A stretch of DNA of 64,000 nucleotides from a virus: positions 39,275 to 103,274 of IMG/VR virus record IMGVR_UViG_3300035670_007545; one strand, 5' to 3'. Under the pieces are notes generated by a model. It was not told the origin of the DNA and made no database searches. It saw only the letters and a program-made list of their open reading frames with translations. A program made the position numbers and the translations under genes. Below, in pieces: positions 1-9,941 of the stretch (its first letter is position 1; each line of letters opens with the position of its first letter).

Positions 1-844
1 CATCATCACTATACTCCTCTTCAACAACAACACTTGTTTGTTGAACTGTTGCATTTTTAGCAACAGTTGCCCCACCAAATGATGCCTCTGAATTTGAACT
101 ATTCAGATAAACATATTTACCTTGGGAATCATCCCATCTTGGGGATTCACCTCTTGAAATTGCTTCAAGATATTCTAATGGTTTCCTGCTATAAACATCT
201 CTCCATGTTGATTCATCATTTGCCCATTTCTTTGCAAGATTCACATCTGTTGATAATGGTGTTGGGTCATCATACATGATTGTTGAAACAGTTGTGTATT
301 CCTTACCTTTTGGACTTTTTGATTTAACTAATTCAATAATTAAATCTCTTCCTGTATCCATATCAGATATATCCCCCTTGTTTCTAAAGATTGGAATAAT
401 CTTATCAAGAATACCATCTTTCTTGTAATTGTGCTTGAACCTCCAATATTTTGGCCCATCTTGTTCATTGTCACGGTCAATTACCTTAACAACATAGAAT
501 AATTTGGCTTTATAATCTTTTGCCAATTCGTCATCATCCTTTCTCTTTGTTGCTTTTAGTGCATTATACACATCAGCCAATGGAGATGCTTCATTGTCAT
601 TTCCTGCTGGGTCATAAATCTTTTGGTAGTAACCACCAACTTGTAATTCATGAAACCAAGCCTCCTTAAAAACAGATGACCCATCTGTTGTAGGTAAAAT
701 CCTAATCCTTCTTTGCCCTGTACTTTCTTTGTCATTTAACAATAATGTAAAATAACGTTTCATTCTGTCTTCCTGTGATAATTTTTGGGAATCCCCTTTT
801 TGGTTTTTTTCATACTGCGCCATTATGGCATCTAAATTCGACAT
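1..844 (-). CDS. gp32-like single-stranded DNA-binding protein (3' end outside window)
   Basis: The reading frame runs from an ATG at 844 to the left edge without a stop, so the C-terminus is missing; about 281 residues are visible. The N-terminal part has the order seen in T4 gp32: a basic lead-in followed by a strand like 'RRIRILPTTDG', then 'AKLFYVVKVIDRDNEQDG' and 'PKYWRFKHNYKK', then 'GRDLIIELVKSKSPKG', which match the OB-fold strands of that family. The visible end is acidic (VVVEEEYSDD), as expected of the gp32 tail that recruits replication proteins. The zinc-binding cysteines of T4 gp32 are absent: the loop is 'YYQKIYDPAGNDNEASP'. By family it should coat single-stranded DNA during phage replication and recombination. 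It is a separate transcription unit from the gene upstream, which ends in a terminator. Assignment is from motif order only. Confidence 0.72.
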   Translation of the reverse strand, partial: MSNLDAIMAQYEKNQKGDSQKLSQEDRMKRYFTLLLNDKESTGQRRIRILPTTDGSSVFKEAWFHELQVGGYYQKIYDPAGNDNEASPLADVYNALKATKRKDDDELAKDYKAKLFYVVKVIDRDNEQDGPKYWRFKHNYKKDGILDKIIPIFRNKGDISDMDTGRDLIIELVKSKSPKGKEYTTVSTIMYDDPTPLSTDVNLAKKWANDESTWRDVYSRKPLEYLEAISRGESPRWDDSQGKYVYLNSSNSEASFGGATVAKNATVQQTSVVVEEEYSDD

Positions 845-905
845 ATTATATAGTTTTTGTTTACAATGCTTCAACTCTACAATGATAGGTAAGTTTAAAG
901 GAAAA

Positions 906-929
906 AAAAAGGGGTGTTACCCCCTTTTT
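906..929 (-). terminator. Rho-independent terminator
   Basis: The stem AAAAAGGGG / CCCCTTTTT with a short loop lies just beyond the stop of the gene ending at 950. It separates that gene from the gp32-like gene. Confidence 0.75.
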
Positions 930-949
930 CTAAAAAAAATATTAATTAC

Positions 950-1678
950 TTAAAATCTATTTTTATACCCTTGATTACTATTAAAATCATCATCTTCACC
1001 TTCATCATCTGTTGGGAAAAAAGTATCTTTAATCTCATTTGGATTAATATTTGTAACATCATCAGATGTCAAAACATATTCATTTTTTCCACTCTTTTCC
1101 ATTTCAACTTGTTTATCATCAAAAAATTGGGATAACTTTTGATTAAAAGGATAAGAATCATATGTCCTTAATTCAAGTTTTTCCTCTGGAGTTTTTTCTC
1201 TATATTTTTCCACTTTGGAATCTATGGCATTCAATTTATCAAAAATACCATCCATTGTTGCCAACTTCTGCTCCAATTTATCAATCTGGGCAAACAAATT
1301 ATCAAAATATTCATTCTGTTTTGTTTCCATGTTCTTCTGGCTTGAAACCAAATCTGTAATATCCAATTCTTCTGAATCTTCATCACCTTCTTTACTATCA
1401 CCCTCATCATCAATAACTGTAACATCATCATCAGCTTCAACATCTATTGGTTGGGGATTTGCAGCACTTAAAGGGTCTTCACCCCCACCTGGAGGTATTG
1501 GAGAAACTTCACCTGGGGGTGTCATAGGTGCATTAGGCATTGGTGCAGCATTGGGGTCTGACATAGGGTCACCTAAAGGTGGTGGGGGTGCATCCTGCTC
1601 TGTAATATACCTATTTATTTTGTGGTATCTATTAATTTCATTTAATATTCTCTGATCTATTTTCATTTTATTAATCAT
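950..1678 (-). CDS. Acidic Pro-rich protein with coiled coil, unknown function
   Basis: The protein has 242 residues; a second in-frame ATG (MKIDQR) lies four codons downstream and is an equally good start. Residues 5-25 form a basic helix (ILNEINRYHKINRYI). Residues 30-75 are rich in Pro, Gly and Met, and residues 80-105 are strongly acidic. Residues 110-160 look like a coiled coil (QIDKLEQKLATMDGIFDKL). The C-terminus is acidic and ends in basic KNRF. This organisation suggests a scaffold or virion-core type protein but I recognise no named family. Its start overlaps the stop of the 68-aa gene upstream by a few bases, so the two are probably co-translated. Confidence 0.6.
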   Translation of the reverse strand: MINKMKIDQRILNEINRYHKINRYITEQDAPPPPLGDPMSDPNAAPMPNAPMTPPGEVSPIPPGGGEDPLSAANPQPIDVEADDDVTVIDDEGDSKEGDEDSEELDITDLVSSQKNMETKQNEYFDNLFAQIDKLEQKLATMDGIFDKLNAIDSKVEKYREKTPEEKLELRTYDSYPFNQKLSQFFDDKQVEMEKSGKNEYVLTSDDVTNINPNEIKDTFFPTDDEGEDDDFNSNQGYKNRF

Positions 1679-1877
1679 TTAACAATTCTTTTATACCCCC
1701 ATGAGTTTTAACCTTAACTTGTCTATTCACTGTTTTAGTTTCAGTTCTTTCTATTAAACCATCTTTCTCCTTAACAACATAGCATTCTCCTGTAATTAAG
1801 TCACATACTTCTTTTGACCCATCATCCAATGTTTGTTGTGTTGTTGATTTTAAGTAGTTATTCAAATTTTCAATCAT
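1671..1877 (-). CDS. Small conserved-looking phage protein, unknown function
   Basis: This 68-residue protein contains a compact central segment with two cysteines (VCDLITGECYVV) followed by basic and acidic strands (DGLIERTETKTV). It ends 'THGGIKELLND'. No named domain is recognised. It overlaps the next gene by a few bases and is preceded by an ATATATTTATATG motif like those before many other genes in this window, so it probably opens a two-gene unit. Confidence 0.55.
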   Translation of the reverse strand: MIENLNNYLKSTTQQTLDDGSKEVCDLITGECYVVKEKDGLIERTETKTVNRQVKVKTHGGIKELLND

Positions 1878-1890
1878 GTCAATTTATTTT

Positions 1891-1905
1891 ACATATAAAT
1901 ATATC
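1891..1905 (-). promoter_or_regulatory. Candidate phage promoter motif (ATATTTATAT type)
   Basis: Read on the minus strand, this is GATATATTTATATGT about 15-28 bases before the ATG at 1877. The same core recurs before at least ten other genes here. Confidence 0.4.
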
Positions 1906-1929
1906 AATATTTTGAATTATCAAAATAAT

Positions 1930-4900
1930 TTACTCCAATTTTGGGTGTAAAATTAATTTTGTATAATTTGTCCACCAATATTTAATATTTAATAATTTGT
2001 TTTCATTTGAAACTATACCCCCAATTATATCATTCTCTTCAATTTTTTGATTTCCCTTGCTAAAATTGGAACTATTTTCAATTGAATCTCTAATAGTTTT
2101 TTCAGTTATTTTGTAAATATTTGCTTCTGTTTGCCCAGATTCTGCAATAAACTTAAAGCCAGTATAAGGAATTTTATTAGGGTTTCTATCTATCTTTAAA
2201 CTCACAGCTATTGTATATGTATCTCCTGAATTAACCTTAACATCAAAAAATGAAATAACTGGTGCACTATCTAGTATATATAATCTCACCAAGGTATCTT
2301 CTATGGTTTTATTCATTGCATCCAAATATAATAATTCTTTTGGATTATTTGCCTCAAAAAACATATCAAGAACATATGGTAAAGTATATTCTGGTTCTGC
2401 TGGTGTTCTTACAATTTTAATATTATTATAGGTATATTCACACACTCTATTTAATTTAGCACCCTCTGACTTATTCCTAGCACTAACATATAATTCCTTT
2501 TGGTCTTCTGTAAGTTTTGCTGGGGGTGTCAAAGCCTTTAATGATGCATTTGCATCTGCAAATTTTTTATCCAATTTGGCATAAAATTTATTCTTATATA
2601 ATCTATCAAAATTTTGGGCAGCATCAAGGTTTGTATTATTACTTAAAGCCTGATTATATAACCAATCTATAATATAAAATTTAACAAAACTTTCACTTTT
2701 GTCACCCTCCAAACTAGAAAATTTAGTCATAAAAGGAATTACATAAATACTCATAAATTGAATATATAATTCAATTGATTTGAAAATAGCAAAAGGTGTT
2801 TTTATCTTATCATTTTCATTACTAGTTGCACAAAAGTATAATGGTTGTCCTCCATTATAAGATGAAATTTCCCCCTTATTATAAGTTAACCACACATTTC
2901 CAAAATTATTATGATTTGCCTTAAAACCATCTTTTTCATAAGATGCCAAATAACTAATAAGGTATATATAGTCTGCCAATTTCTTATCTGGAACCAATGA
3001 ATTTATCATTGTATGAATTTGTGTGGCTGATGAATAAACTATTAATTCTTCTGTAGTTTGTTCATATTCAGAATAACCTGAATATAAGTAGTTACTACAC
3101 TCACTTGAATTTGTTTGTTTTGAACCTTGTGTTTGTGTGTTATTTGTTGCAGTAGCTTCTTCATTTTTATCATTAACAATAGATTTTGCAAAATTGCTTT
3201 CAATCTTTGTTAATAAGTTCTCATTAATACTTGTGAGGTATGTATCTGTGCTTGGAGGTGAATAAATACTTTGTCTAACACCTGTGAATGTTGTTTCAAA
3301 TGAACCTGGTGCAATATTATGTGAAACTTCTGTAATAAAATAAGGACCCCCAAACATAGGAACATGTTCCAAATTGAAATACATTGTTGGTTGTATCAAT
3401 GCATTGCCCATACAGTTAATTGTTGACTTGTAACTCAAGTTCTTATACAAATTAAATAATGACACACTTTGTGTTGCCACCCCCCTATTTGATGATGAAT
3501 TTCTTAAAGCCTCCTGTTGAATTAATGATTCAAGAGTTGCTGTACCACTATTCTGATCAACTTGTATGCCATAGAATATTGCTTGATTTCTAATCCCTGC
3601 ATCTACCAAGAAACTAACACATTTATTTGATTGTGACCAATCTTTCTTATTTGTCTGGTCCTCCAAGAAAGGTATCTTAGATGGTTTTAACATATCAATA
3701 GCATCATCACCATATCTAAAATCTTTTGGTCCAGCTGGGGTTGTTGACCCCCTACCAGAATATATACAAACAAGTTTTGGTCCTGATTTTCTATAATCAA
3801 CATCAGAATAATTCCCCCAGACATCATTTGCTATTTCTGTTGCAGTACCAATAACTTCATTAATATCATCATTTGCTGATAATGCCCCATAAAAATTAAC
3901 ATAAGATGGCATTGGCAAAACATTAAAATTATTTTTAACCAAAATTCCACCAATAAAATTAAAGACAGGGGTTTTTAAGTTTGTTCTTGTTCCAATAAAA
4001 ATCTTCTTTAAATCAAAAATATCAACATAATACAAATCACCTATGTTCCTATTACCCCTATCCAAGAATATTACATCTTCAAATAATGTACGAGTTGTAT
4101 ATTCACTACCAGATATCCATTTATCATTTATGGCTTTAAATGTTTCATATAAATCATATTTTGAAAACTTGCTATCCAATCCTGAATTTATCTCATTAAT
4201 TTCAACAATATCAATATTATTTATTTCCCTCTCCAATAAGGATAATGTCTGATTCACATTGTCTTCCAAGAATGTATCCAATGCTTTTTGGTTATTATCC
4301 ATCAGTATTAAGAATTGTTCCCTTGTAATGTTTGGATTTTTTAATTTTTGTGTTGCATATATCTTTATTGGTTTTGCAAGTGCAATGATATTCTCTGATG
4401 AAAACTCAATATTATTATCAATAAAGAAATCTGTAATATATGAACCAGTATTCTTATATGTCAAAGATTCAATGGTGGAGAATCCAACATGTAATCTTAA
4501 TGTTTCCCAAGCAGGGGCATTTGTTAATTCTGATGATTGAAGTGATATGTTATTTGGTAAAGTGTTTGCAACATATCCTTTGAACCTTTTCTGATTCTCT
4601 ATGGTTGACCTCCCCCCTAAATGACTTATCAATGAATTATATTCATATCTATCATATTGTGTTGGATTTCCATACTTAAACAAAACATCATAACTCAAAA
4701 ACCCATCCAAAAATTCTCTAATATTTTGGAATTGATAATCTGCTGTTTTATTGTAAAAATCAGTATCATTCAAATTACTATAATTAGATGGGACTTCCAT
4801 CAAATTTCTATATAATAATTGGAAATTTCTATATGCTGCCACAGGATTTCCATATTCCAATCCAACCAAATTTATCTGATCTTTGTTTTCATTTATGTCA

Positions 4901-7900
4901 TAAATTGATTTGCTAAAATCCAAAAACTCATTCTCAAATAAATTTAATGTGTCATAATCAAAAACAGAAAACATATCCTCAATTGAGGCATAATCCCCAG
5001 AACTTAAGATTGAAAATGAACTAATGTCTTTCTTTCTATTCAAATATTCTGTCGGTAAAGGCTTTTTCAAGTTTTTAAATGTAAATGAATTAAATGTATC
5101 TTGCATTGTGACATTAACAGCACCATTATGTGCAACATCCAATAATTCATCCAAAGAAGAATAATAAATATCTGAACTATTTTTTAAAAAATTATTATCA
5201 GTAATATTATTATTTGTTGATGGTAAAATATAATATTTTGATGTTAAACTAAAGTTAACATCCTCACAATAATCACTAAATGTGGAACTATCATATATAT
5301 TTTTTGGCACTAAAGTTGTATAACAATTAAATGTCAATCCACTCTTTTCAAAACTAAATGATTTAAGCACTTTTAAACCCCTCTTTTCATTTACATTCAA
5401 TTCATTATTTGTAAATCCAGAGAATAAATCATACCCATTCAAGAATGCATTGTAATCATTCATCATAACTGGATAAAACCCAACATTCACATTATTATCA
5501 GATTTAAGGGATATAGTTTGATTTCCATTTATGATATACTGGAAATTTTCATTTGCATTATAATTTGACTTATAATCAAAGTCTTTCCATACATCATCCA
5601 AAAAGTCATCCCCTGTCTTAACATAATTCTTATATCTATGCCAAATGGATCCATATTTCAATATCCAAGCATATGGTAACTTATGTAAAGCAGAGTACTT
5701 TATGAAGGTTGAAAAAACGTGTCCATTCTTCTCACTTTGCCCCCTGGTGATAAAAAAATCAGTAAGTGGGGATAAGGGTAGGCTATTCAAAAAAAGATAA
5801 GCAGAAGCAATATATGGATGTTTTTCACCTATCCTCCACTTGCTAACTCCAAGTTGGATTGCATTTGTAAAGATAGGTGTGTTAATTAATGCTCTAAATT
5901 GGTTTGATGAAAAATTATCCTGGAATATTTGCCCATATGTTGCCCCACCTTGTGATGCAAAAAACTTAAATGGTCTATTTGTTACAACCTGATTATATTC
6001 CTTAAAATTTGTAATCACATTCCTTTTTTGATTGAAAAGAATTGTATTCTTTGTATCAAATTTATTTGGAAATAAATTGATTAAATTATCATTAACCCAT
6101 ATTGGATCTGTAAAAGGATATGTGAAATTTATGCTATTTTCAGTTGGTGCTTTCTGTATTACATCTGTAATTGTTTTGACATTACCCTCATTCAAATTAT
6201 TTGAGAACTTATCTGTTGTTAATTTAAATTCACTTATATCATATATCTTGCTTGGGGTATCTAATAAGTCACTTATATACCTTGAATTTGGTACTCCATC
6301 CAGATATTTATTATACCTTTCTGAAACACCTCCTGACATTTCTTCCAGAAATTCCTTATAGTTATCATAATCCAACCCCCCTTCTGAAAATAATATATTC
6401 TTTAATTGTTGGATAAAAATTATGGAATTTGTCTTTAATGTATTACTTATATTCTTAAATTCATTTTCCTTTATCAATAAACCAATTCTTTTATCCTTTT
6501 CATAAATGGCTGAAAACCCTGAATGGTATGATGCTAAAACAAGTCTATCCCATAATTCATAAAAGAATTTAACATTTGTTGTTAACTCATATGGTAAAGT
6601 GGCAAAGGGGTATTCTATTGTATTTGGAACATAACTATTCCTAATTGTCTTATCTAAATCAAGTGCATCCTTTGGGGAGGGGGTTTCCAAACGTTTGGAA
6701 TAACCATTTATATATTCCTCAACAAATTCAACTTCAGGCCATTTACTATAATTAAATCCCTTTGTAGCATTAACAATAGATGGGTCTCCTGGATATATTA
6801 ATTCATATTTATTTGCTTCCTTCTTATCATTTGTATAAAACACAGAAGGCCAAGGAAATACAATTTTATCATTTTCATTATCATCACGTTGACTATTATC
6901 ATCAACTGCAATTTTATCATTACCTAATACTGCATTTTTTCTATCAGTATCAAGTCTAACATTCCAGGCTGAACTATGAACATCTTCCATCAATCTAAGG
7001 AATCCTTCTGTTGTTGCCATAATTACTGCAACAACATTTTTAATTGTTGGCTTAAACCCAATTCCTGTTTCCTTTTTCTCAATCTTTAATGCCAACTCCT
7101 CTGATAAGGCTTTTTCAAGTGCATTTAATTCATTAATGAATTTTGATTCCATTATATTCCTTTCATTAATAAAATTTGTAATATTGAAAACTGGAGTGGT
7201 TTTTGATTCACCTGATAATGTATATTTGTAATATATAGTACTTTCAATTCTACTACGGCAAATTTCTTCAGTTAAATTTTCAACTTCAATTGGCGAAATG
7301 GATTTGTTCTTTGATTTATAAGTCTCACACCAATTAATATCAGGATTGGTAACATGAAACAAATCATAATTTATATTGTTAGCAATAGGTAATGTTCCAT
7401 AAATTCCAAAAGTGGGATTATCATTTAATTCAGCTGTATATTTTGATATTATGGTTTTTAAATCACTTTCAACCAAAAATAACCTTCCATCCTTAATATT
7501 GTCAATCAATTCTTTTTTAACACCAAATATAACATCAGTTGCATTATTTAAAATAATTGGTCTTGTATCCAAGTATTTGTTAAACCAAGACCTAAGATTA
7601 CCCCTAATTTCCTGGTAATAATTGGCAAGAAATTTCTTATACCTTTTCCCATCTGTTAACTTCTGAACATCAACCTTATTCAATGAGTTCAAGACATTCT
7701 GCTCAAACATCTCAAGTTTGTATGTTAATTCAGTTAATGTTAATTCAGGAAAATTAGCATCAATTAAACCCTTTGATTTATAATCCTTATATACTTCTAT
7801 TATCTTCTGATAACCAAGTTGGGTATTCACCTCAAAATTAGTTGTATCCTCAAGTGAAACTTGAGTTTGATTATCTGTTTGAGTAATTATATTATTGACT

Positions 7901-8703
7901 TGAGATGCTGTTAAATTTGAAACGTTTGTAATATTTGATTGACTTATCTTATATTTTTTTGAATACATATTTGGACAAGCAATCAAATGCCCAACACTTA
8001 TGTCAGATAACACATTATACTTAAATCCAAGAAACTCCAAAGTAACTGTATAATCTCCATTATTTGCATTATAAGATGCATTAAACTTCAATAAAACTAA
8101 TTCATACCTAACAGCCTTTCCATAATATCCTTTAATGGTCAAATAAAATGGGGGGTAAGGTAAATTGAAGAATGCTGCATATGGTGATTCATTTCCTAAA
8201 CTAAACAATGCTCTCCCTTGAACATCTTCCATAATAACTGTAACGGTTGGTACAAAAGATGAATTTGTCCTAATAGCAATACTCTTTATACCAAATAATG
8301 TATTATCTTCAATATTAGTAGCATAATTTAATGTATAAGTTTCATTGTTCTCCTTTACTTGTTTGGAGTTCTGTTGATTTTTCCCTCCATTTTCAGTTAA
8401 AGAATCTTTTCCAGTAATTTCATCATAATATCCAGATGTAAAATAATTATCTTTAGTATTTGGTTTCAAGAAATTTAATGTAGCAATATTCACATTCCTA
8501 ACATTATCATTAACTGGACCCCCAACCAATAGTTTTGTTCTTGGAATCAACTTTGTTTCCAGATTGGCATACATAACAAAGTCTTCAGGTATTACTGCCC
8601 TGTCAATAACTTCCCCAGTATTTGTAATTACCTTGTTGGGGTCTATATATATAACATTCTGATAATCATATATAACATGTACATCACCTTGCTCATTTGC
8701 CAT
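1930..8703 (-). CDS. Giant baseplate hub-like virion protein (2257 aa)
   Basis: This is the largest gene of the window, in the baseplate operon. Residues about 130-240 (FGIKSIAIRTNSSF, then YLTIKGYYGKAVRYEL) look like the beta-barrel start of hub proteins. Around residues 1770-1805 'LEHVPMFGGPYFITEVSHNI' followed by 'APGSFETTFTGVRQ' resembles the closing strands of gp27/late-control-D type hub domains. Residues about 1885-2000 include 'NHNNFGNVW' and a later 'PFAIFKSIELYIQFM', a weak resemblance to the glucosaminidase fold, so a peptidoglycan-digesting domain on the tail tip is possible. The start codon lies immediately after the right end of a TnpB element, which therefore separates this gene from its operon promoter. 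Structural role is well supported by context; the domain assignments are inference. Confidence 0.6.
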   Translation of the reverse strand: MANEQGDVHVIYDYQNVIYIDPNKVITNTGEVIDRAVIPEDFVMYANLETKLIPRTKLLVGGPVNDNVRNVNIATLNFLKPNTKDNYFTSGYYDEITGKDSLTENGGKNQQNSKQVKENNETYTLNYATNIEDNTLFGIKSIAIRTNSSFVPTVTVIMEDVQGRALFSLGNESPYAAFFNLPYPPFYLTIKGYYGKAVRYELVLLKFNASYNANNGDYTVTLEFLGFKYNVLSDISVGHLIACPNMYSKKYKISQSNITNVSNLTASQVNNIITQTDNQTQVSLEDTTNFEVNTQLGYQKIIEVYKDYKSKGLIDANFPELTLTELTYKLEMFEQNVLNSLNKVDVQKLTDGKRYKKFLANYYQEIRGNLRSWFNKYLDTRPIILNNATDVIFGVKKELIDNIKDGRLFLVESDLKTIISKYTAELNDNPTFGIYGTLPIANNINYDLFHVTNPDINWCETYKSKNKSISPIEVENLTEEICRSRIESTIYYKYTLSGESKTTPVFNITNFINERNIMESKFINELNALEKALSEELALKIEKKETGIGFKPTIKNVVAVIMATTEGFLRLMEDVHSSAWNVRLDTDRKNAVLGNDKIAVDDNSQRDDNENDKIVFPWPSVFYTNDKKEANKYELIYPGDPSIVNATKGFNYSKWPEVEFVEEYINGYSKRLETPSPKDALDLDKTIRNSYVPNTIEYPFATLPYELTTNVKFFYELWDRLVLASYHSGFSAIYEKDKRIGLLIKENEFKNISNTLKTNSIIFIQQLKNILFSEGGLDYDNYKEFLEEMSGGVSERYNKYLDGVPNSRYISDLLDTPSKIYDISEFKLTTDKFSNNLNEGNVKTITDVIQKAPTENSINFTYPFTDPIWVNDNLINLFPNKFDTKNTILFNQKRNVITNFKEYNQVVTNRPFKFFASQGGATYGQIFQDNFSSNQFRALINTPIFTNAIQLGVSKWRIGEKHPYIASAYLFLNSLPLSPLTDFFITRGQSEKNGHVFSTFIKYSALHKLPYAWILKYGSIWHRYKNYVKTGDDFLDDVWKDFDYKSNYNANENFQYIINGNQTISLKSDNNVNVGFYPVMMNDYNAFLNGYDLFSGFTNNELNVNEKRGLKVLKSFSFEKSGLTFNCYTTLVPKNIYDSSTFSDYCEDVNFSLTSKYYILPSTNNNITDNNFLKNSSDIYYSSLDELLDVAHNGAVNVTMQDTFNSFTFKNLKKPLPTEYLNRKKDISSFSILSSGDYASIEDMFSVFDYDTLNLFENEFLDFSKSIYDINENKDQINLVGLEYGNPVAAYRNFQLLYRNLMEVPSNYSNLNDTDFYNKTADYQFQNIREFLDGFLSYDVLFKYGNPTQYDRYEYNSLISHLGGRSTIENQKRFKGYVANTLPNNISLQSSELTNAPAWETLRLHVGFSTIESLTYKNTGSYITDFFIDNNIEFSSENIIALAKPIKIYATQKLKNPNITREQFLILMDNNQKALDTFLEDNVNQTLSLLEREINNIDIVEINEINSGLDSKFSKYDLYETFKAINDKWISGSEYTTRTLFEDVIFLDRGNRNIGDLYYVDIFDLKKIFIGTRTNLKTPVFNFIGGILVKNNFNVLPMPSYVNFYGALSANDDINEVIGTATEIANDVWGNYSDVDYRKSGPKLVCIYSGRGSTTPAGPKDFRYGDDAIDMLKPSKIPFLEDQTNKKDWSQSNKCVSFLVDAGIRNQAIFYGIQVDQNSGTATLESLIQQEALRNSSSNRGVATQSVSLFNLYKNLSYKSTINCMGNALIQPTMYFNLEHVPMFGGPYFITEVSHNIAPGSFETTFTGVRQSIYSPPSTDTYLTSINENLLTKIESNFAKSIVNDKNEEATATNNTQTQGSKQTNSSECSNYLYSGYSEYEQTTEELIVYSSATQIHTMINSLVPDKKLADYIYLISYLASYEKDGFKANHNNFGNVWLTYNKGEISSYNGGQPLYFCATSNENDKIKTPFAIFKSIELYIQFMSIYVIPFMTKFSSLEGDKSESFVKFYIIDWLYNQALSNNTNLDAAQNFDRLYKNKFYAKLDKKFADANASLKALTPPAKLTEDQKELYVSARNKSEGAKLNRVCEYTYNNIKIVRTPAEPEYTLPYVLDMFFEANNPKELLYLDAMNKTIEDTLVRLYILDSAPVISFFDVKVNSGDTYTIAVSLKIDRNPNKIPYTGFKFIAESGQTEANIYKITEKTIRDSIENSSNFSKGNQKIEENDIIGGIVSNENKLLNIKYWWTNYTKLILHPKLE

Positions 8704-8704
8704 A

Positions 8705-8840
8705 TTGAACTACCCACAAACTATAGATTTGCGGGATTCTGAAATTTAAGTATTCAGAATTTTGGAAGTTTCATTGGTTGTGCCAATTAAAGTTGGTCTT
8801 ATTTCACCTCCACTTCTGTAATCGTCAGTCCCTGACGATA
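8705..8840 (-). ncRNA. Putative omega (right-end) RNA of the TnpB element
   Basis: Three hairpins follow one another on the coding strand: TCGTCA/TGACGA at 8822-8838, ATTCTGAA/TTCAGAAT at 8736-8760, and CCCGCAAA/TTTGTGGG (one G-U pair) at 8713-8735. They span the end of tnpB and the right end of the element, where TnpB guide RNAs are encoded in known systems. If the element ends at the TCAA at 8705-8708, the guide would be copied from the first codons of the hub gene. Confidence 0.5.
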
Positions 8841-9921
8841 TAAGTTTATATCCTTCATTAAGGATGTTTTTACTAGCATTTAAATCTCTATCTAATTTTG
8901 TATGACAAGATGGACAAGTCCATTCCCTCATATCTAATTTTAGATTTTGATTAATATATCCACAACAGTTGCAAGTTTTTGAACTAGGGAAGAACCTATC
9001 AATTTTGACAATCTGCTTATCATTCCATTCTGCTTTATAGGTTAAAAGTTCTATGAACTTTGACCAACTAACATCAGAAATGTGTTTTGCAAGTTTATGA
9101 TTCTTTATCATTCCTTTAATATTTAAATCTTCCAATATGATTGTATCATATTTTTTGATTAACTCTGTGGAAACTTTGTGCAAATTATCTAAACGAGAAT
9201 TGGCTATCTTCTTATAAATAGTTGCAACTTTTAATTTTTGTTTTTGGTATCTATTACTACCTTTTATTTTTCTAGTTAAATGTTGTTGATTTTGTTTTAA
9301 TTTTCTTGCATAAGTTTTAGTATATCTATTATTTTTATATATAAACCCTTCAGATGTGACTAAAAAATCTTTAATACCTAAATCAATCCCAATTGTTTTT
9401 CCTGTTTTAGGTGTAGCAGTATGTGTTGTTTCTACCAAGATTGAAACAAAATATTCATTTGTTGGTGTTTTTGATATGGTGCATTGTTTAATTTTACCAG
9501 TGAAACTTTGGGATAAAATAAAATCAATAGGTTCTTTAAATTTTGGTATTCTTAATTTTCCATTTTCTATTTTAACAAATTGTGGAATTTTAAAACTATT
9601 TTTTACATGTTTGGACTTAAATCTTGGAAATTTGGTTCTTTTCTTAAAGAATCCATTATAAGCATCATCAAGATTTTTTAATGATGTTTGTAATGACTGT
9701 GAATTAATTTCATTTAACCAGGAATATTGTTCTTGTCTCTTTAATTCAGTTAATGATTTTGCATTGTCGTAGTAATTAATAGTTTGTTTGTTTGTCTCAT
9801 ATTCCTGTTTTCTTTCATTAAGAAAATAATTATAAATAAACCTTATAGCACCAAAATGCTTATTTAAAAGCACTTTTTGGTCTTCATTAGGAATGATTTT
9901 ATATTTGTATGTTTTTAACAT
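8746..9921 (-). CDS. tnpB: TnpB RNA-guided nuclease (IS200/IS605 OrfB)
   Basis: The protein is complete and appears catalytically intact. It has an N-terminal helix-rich region starting MLKTYKYKIIPNEDQK, RuvC-I 'TIGIDLGIKD' with its Asp, RuvC-II 'ILEDLNIKGM' with its Glu, a zinc finger of two CxxC pairs ('TCNCCG' and 'CPSCH'), and RuvC-III 'LDRDLNASKNIL' with its Asp. By family it is an RNA-guided double-strand DNA nuclease that promotes retention of its element. The ATG at 9921 is chosen; an upstream in-frame TTG at 9936 only adds five residues. It sits between two baseplate genes in the same direction, so it may be read through from the tail operon. The C-terminal coding region overlaps the putative guide RNA, as in known tnpB genes. 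Confidence 0.93.
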   Translation of the reverse strand: MLKTYKYKIIPNEDQKVLLNKHFGAIRFIYNYFLNERKQEYETNKQTINYYDNAKSLTELKRQEQYSWLNEINSQSLQTSLKNLDDAYNGFFKKRTKFPRFKSKHVKNSFKIPQFVKIENGKLRIPKFKEPIDFILSQSFTGKIKQCTISKTPTNEYFVSILVETTHTATPKTGKTIGIDLGIKDFLVTSEGFIYKNNRYTKTYARKLKQNQQHLTRKIKGSNRYQKQKLKVATIYKKIANSRLDNLHKVSTELIKKYDTIILEDLNIKGMIKNHKLAKHISDVSWSKFIELLTYKAEWNDKQIVKIDRFFPSSKTCNCCGYINQNLKLDMREWTCPSCHTKLDRDLNASKNILNEGYKLISSGTDDYRSGGEIRPTLIGTTNETSKILNT

Positions 9922-9941
9922 CTTTTTAAAATTCAATATAT

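Larger units (their letters stand above)
8705..9941 (-). mobile_element. TnpB-only IS200/IS605-type element
   Basis: The interval between the stop of the gp53-like gene and the ATG of the 2257-aa hub gene is filled entirely by a tnpB gene and its structured 3' end; no tnpA is present. On the coding strand the left side carries TATTGAA and the right side TTCAATA, a 7-base inverted match. The right side ends 'GTAGTTCAA', like the TCAA right-cleavage sequences of this family. Exact ends are inferred, not proven. Confidence 0.7.

Noticed and set aside
1215-1655. Plus-strand Ser/Gly-rich frame opposite the acidic protein
   Set aside because: It is the mirror of Pro- and Asp-rich codons of the minus-strand gene and has no recognisable domain.
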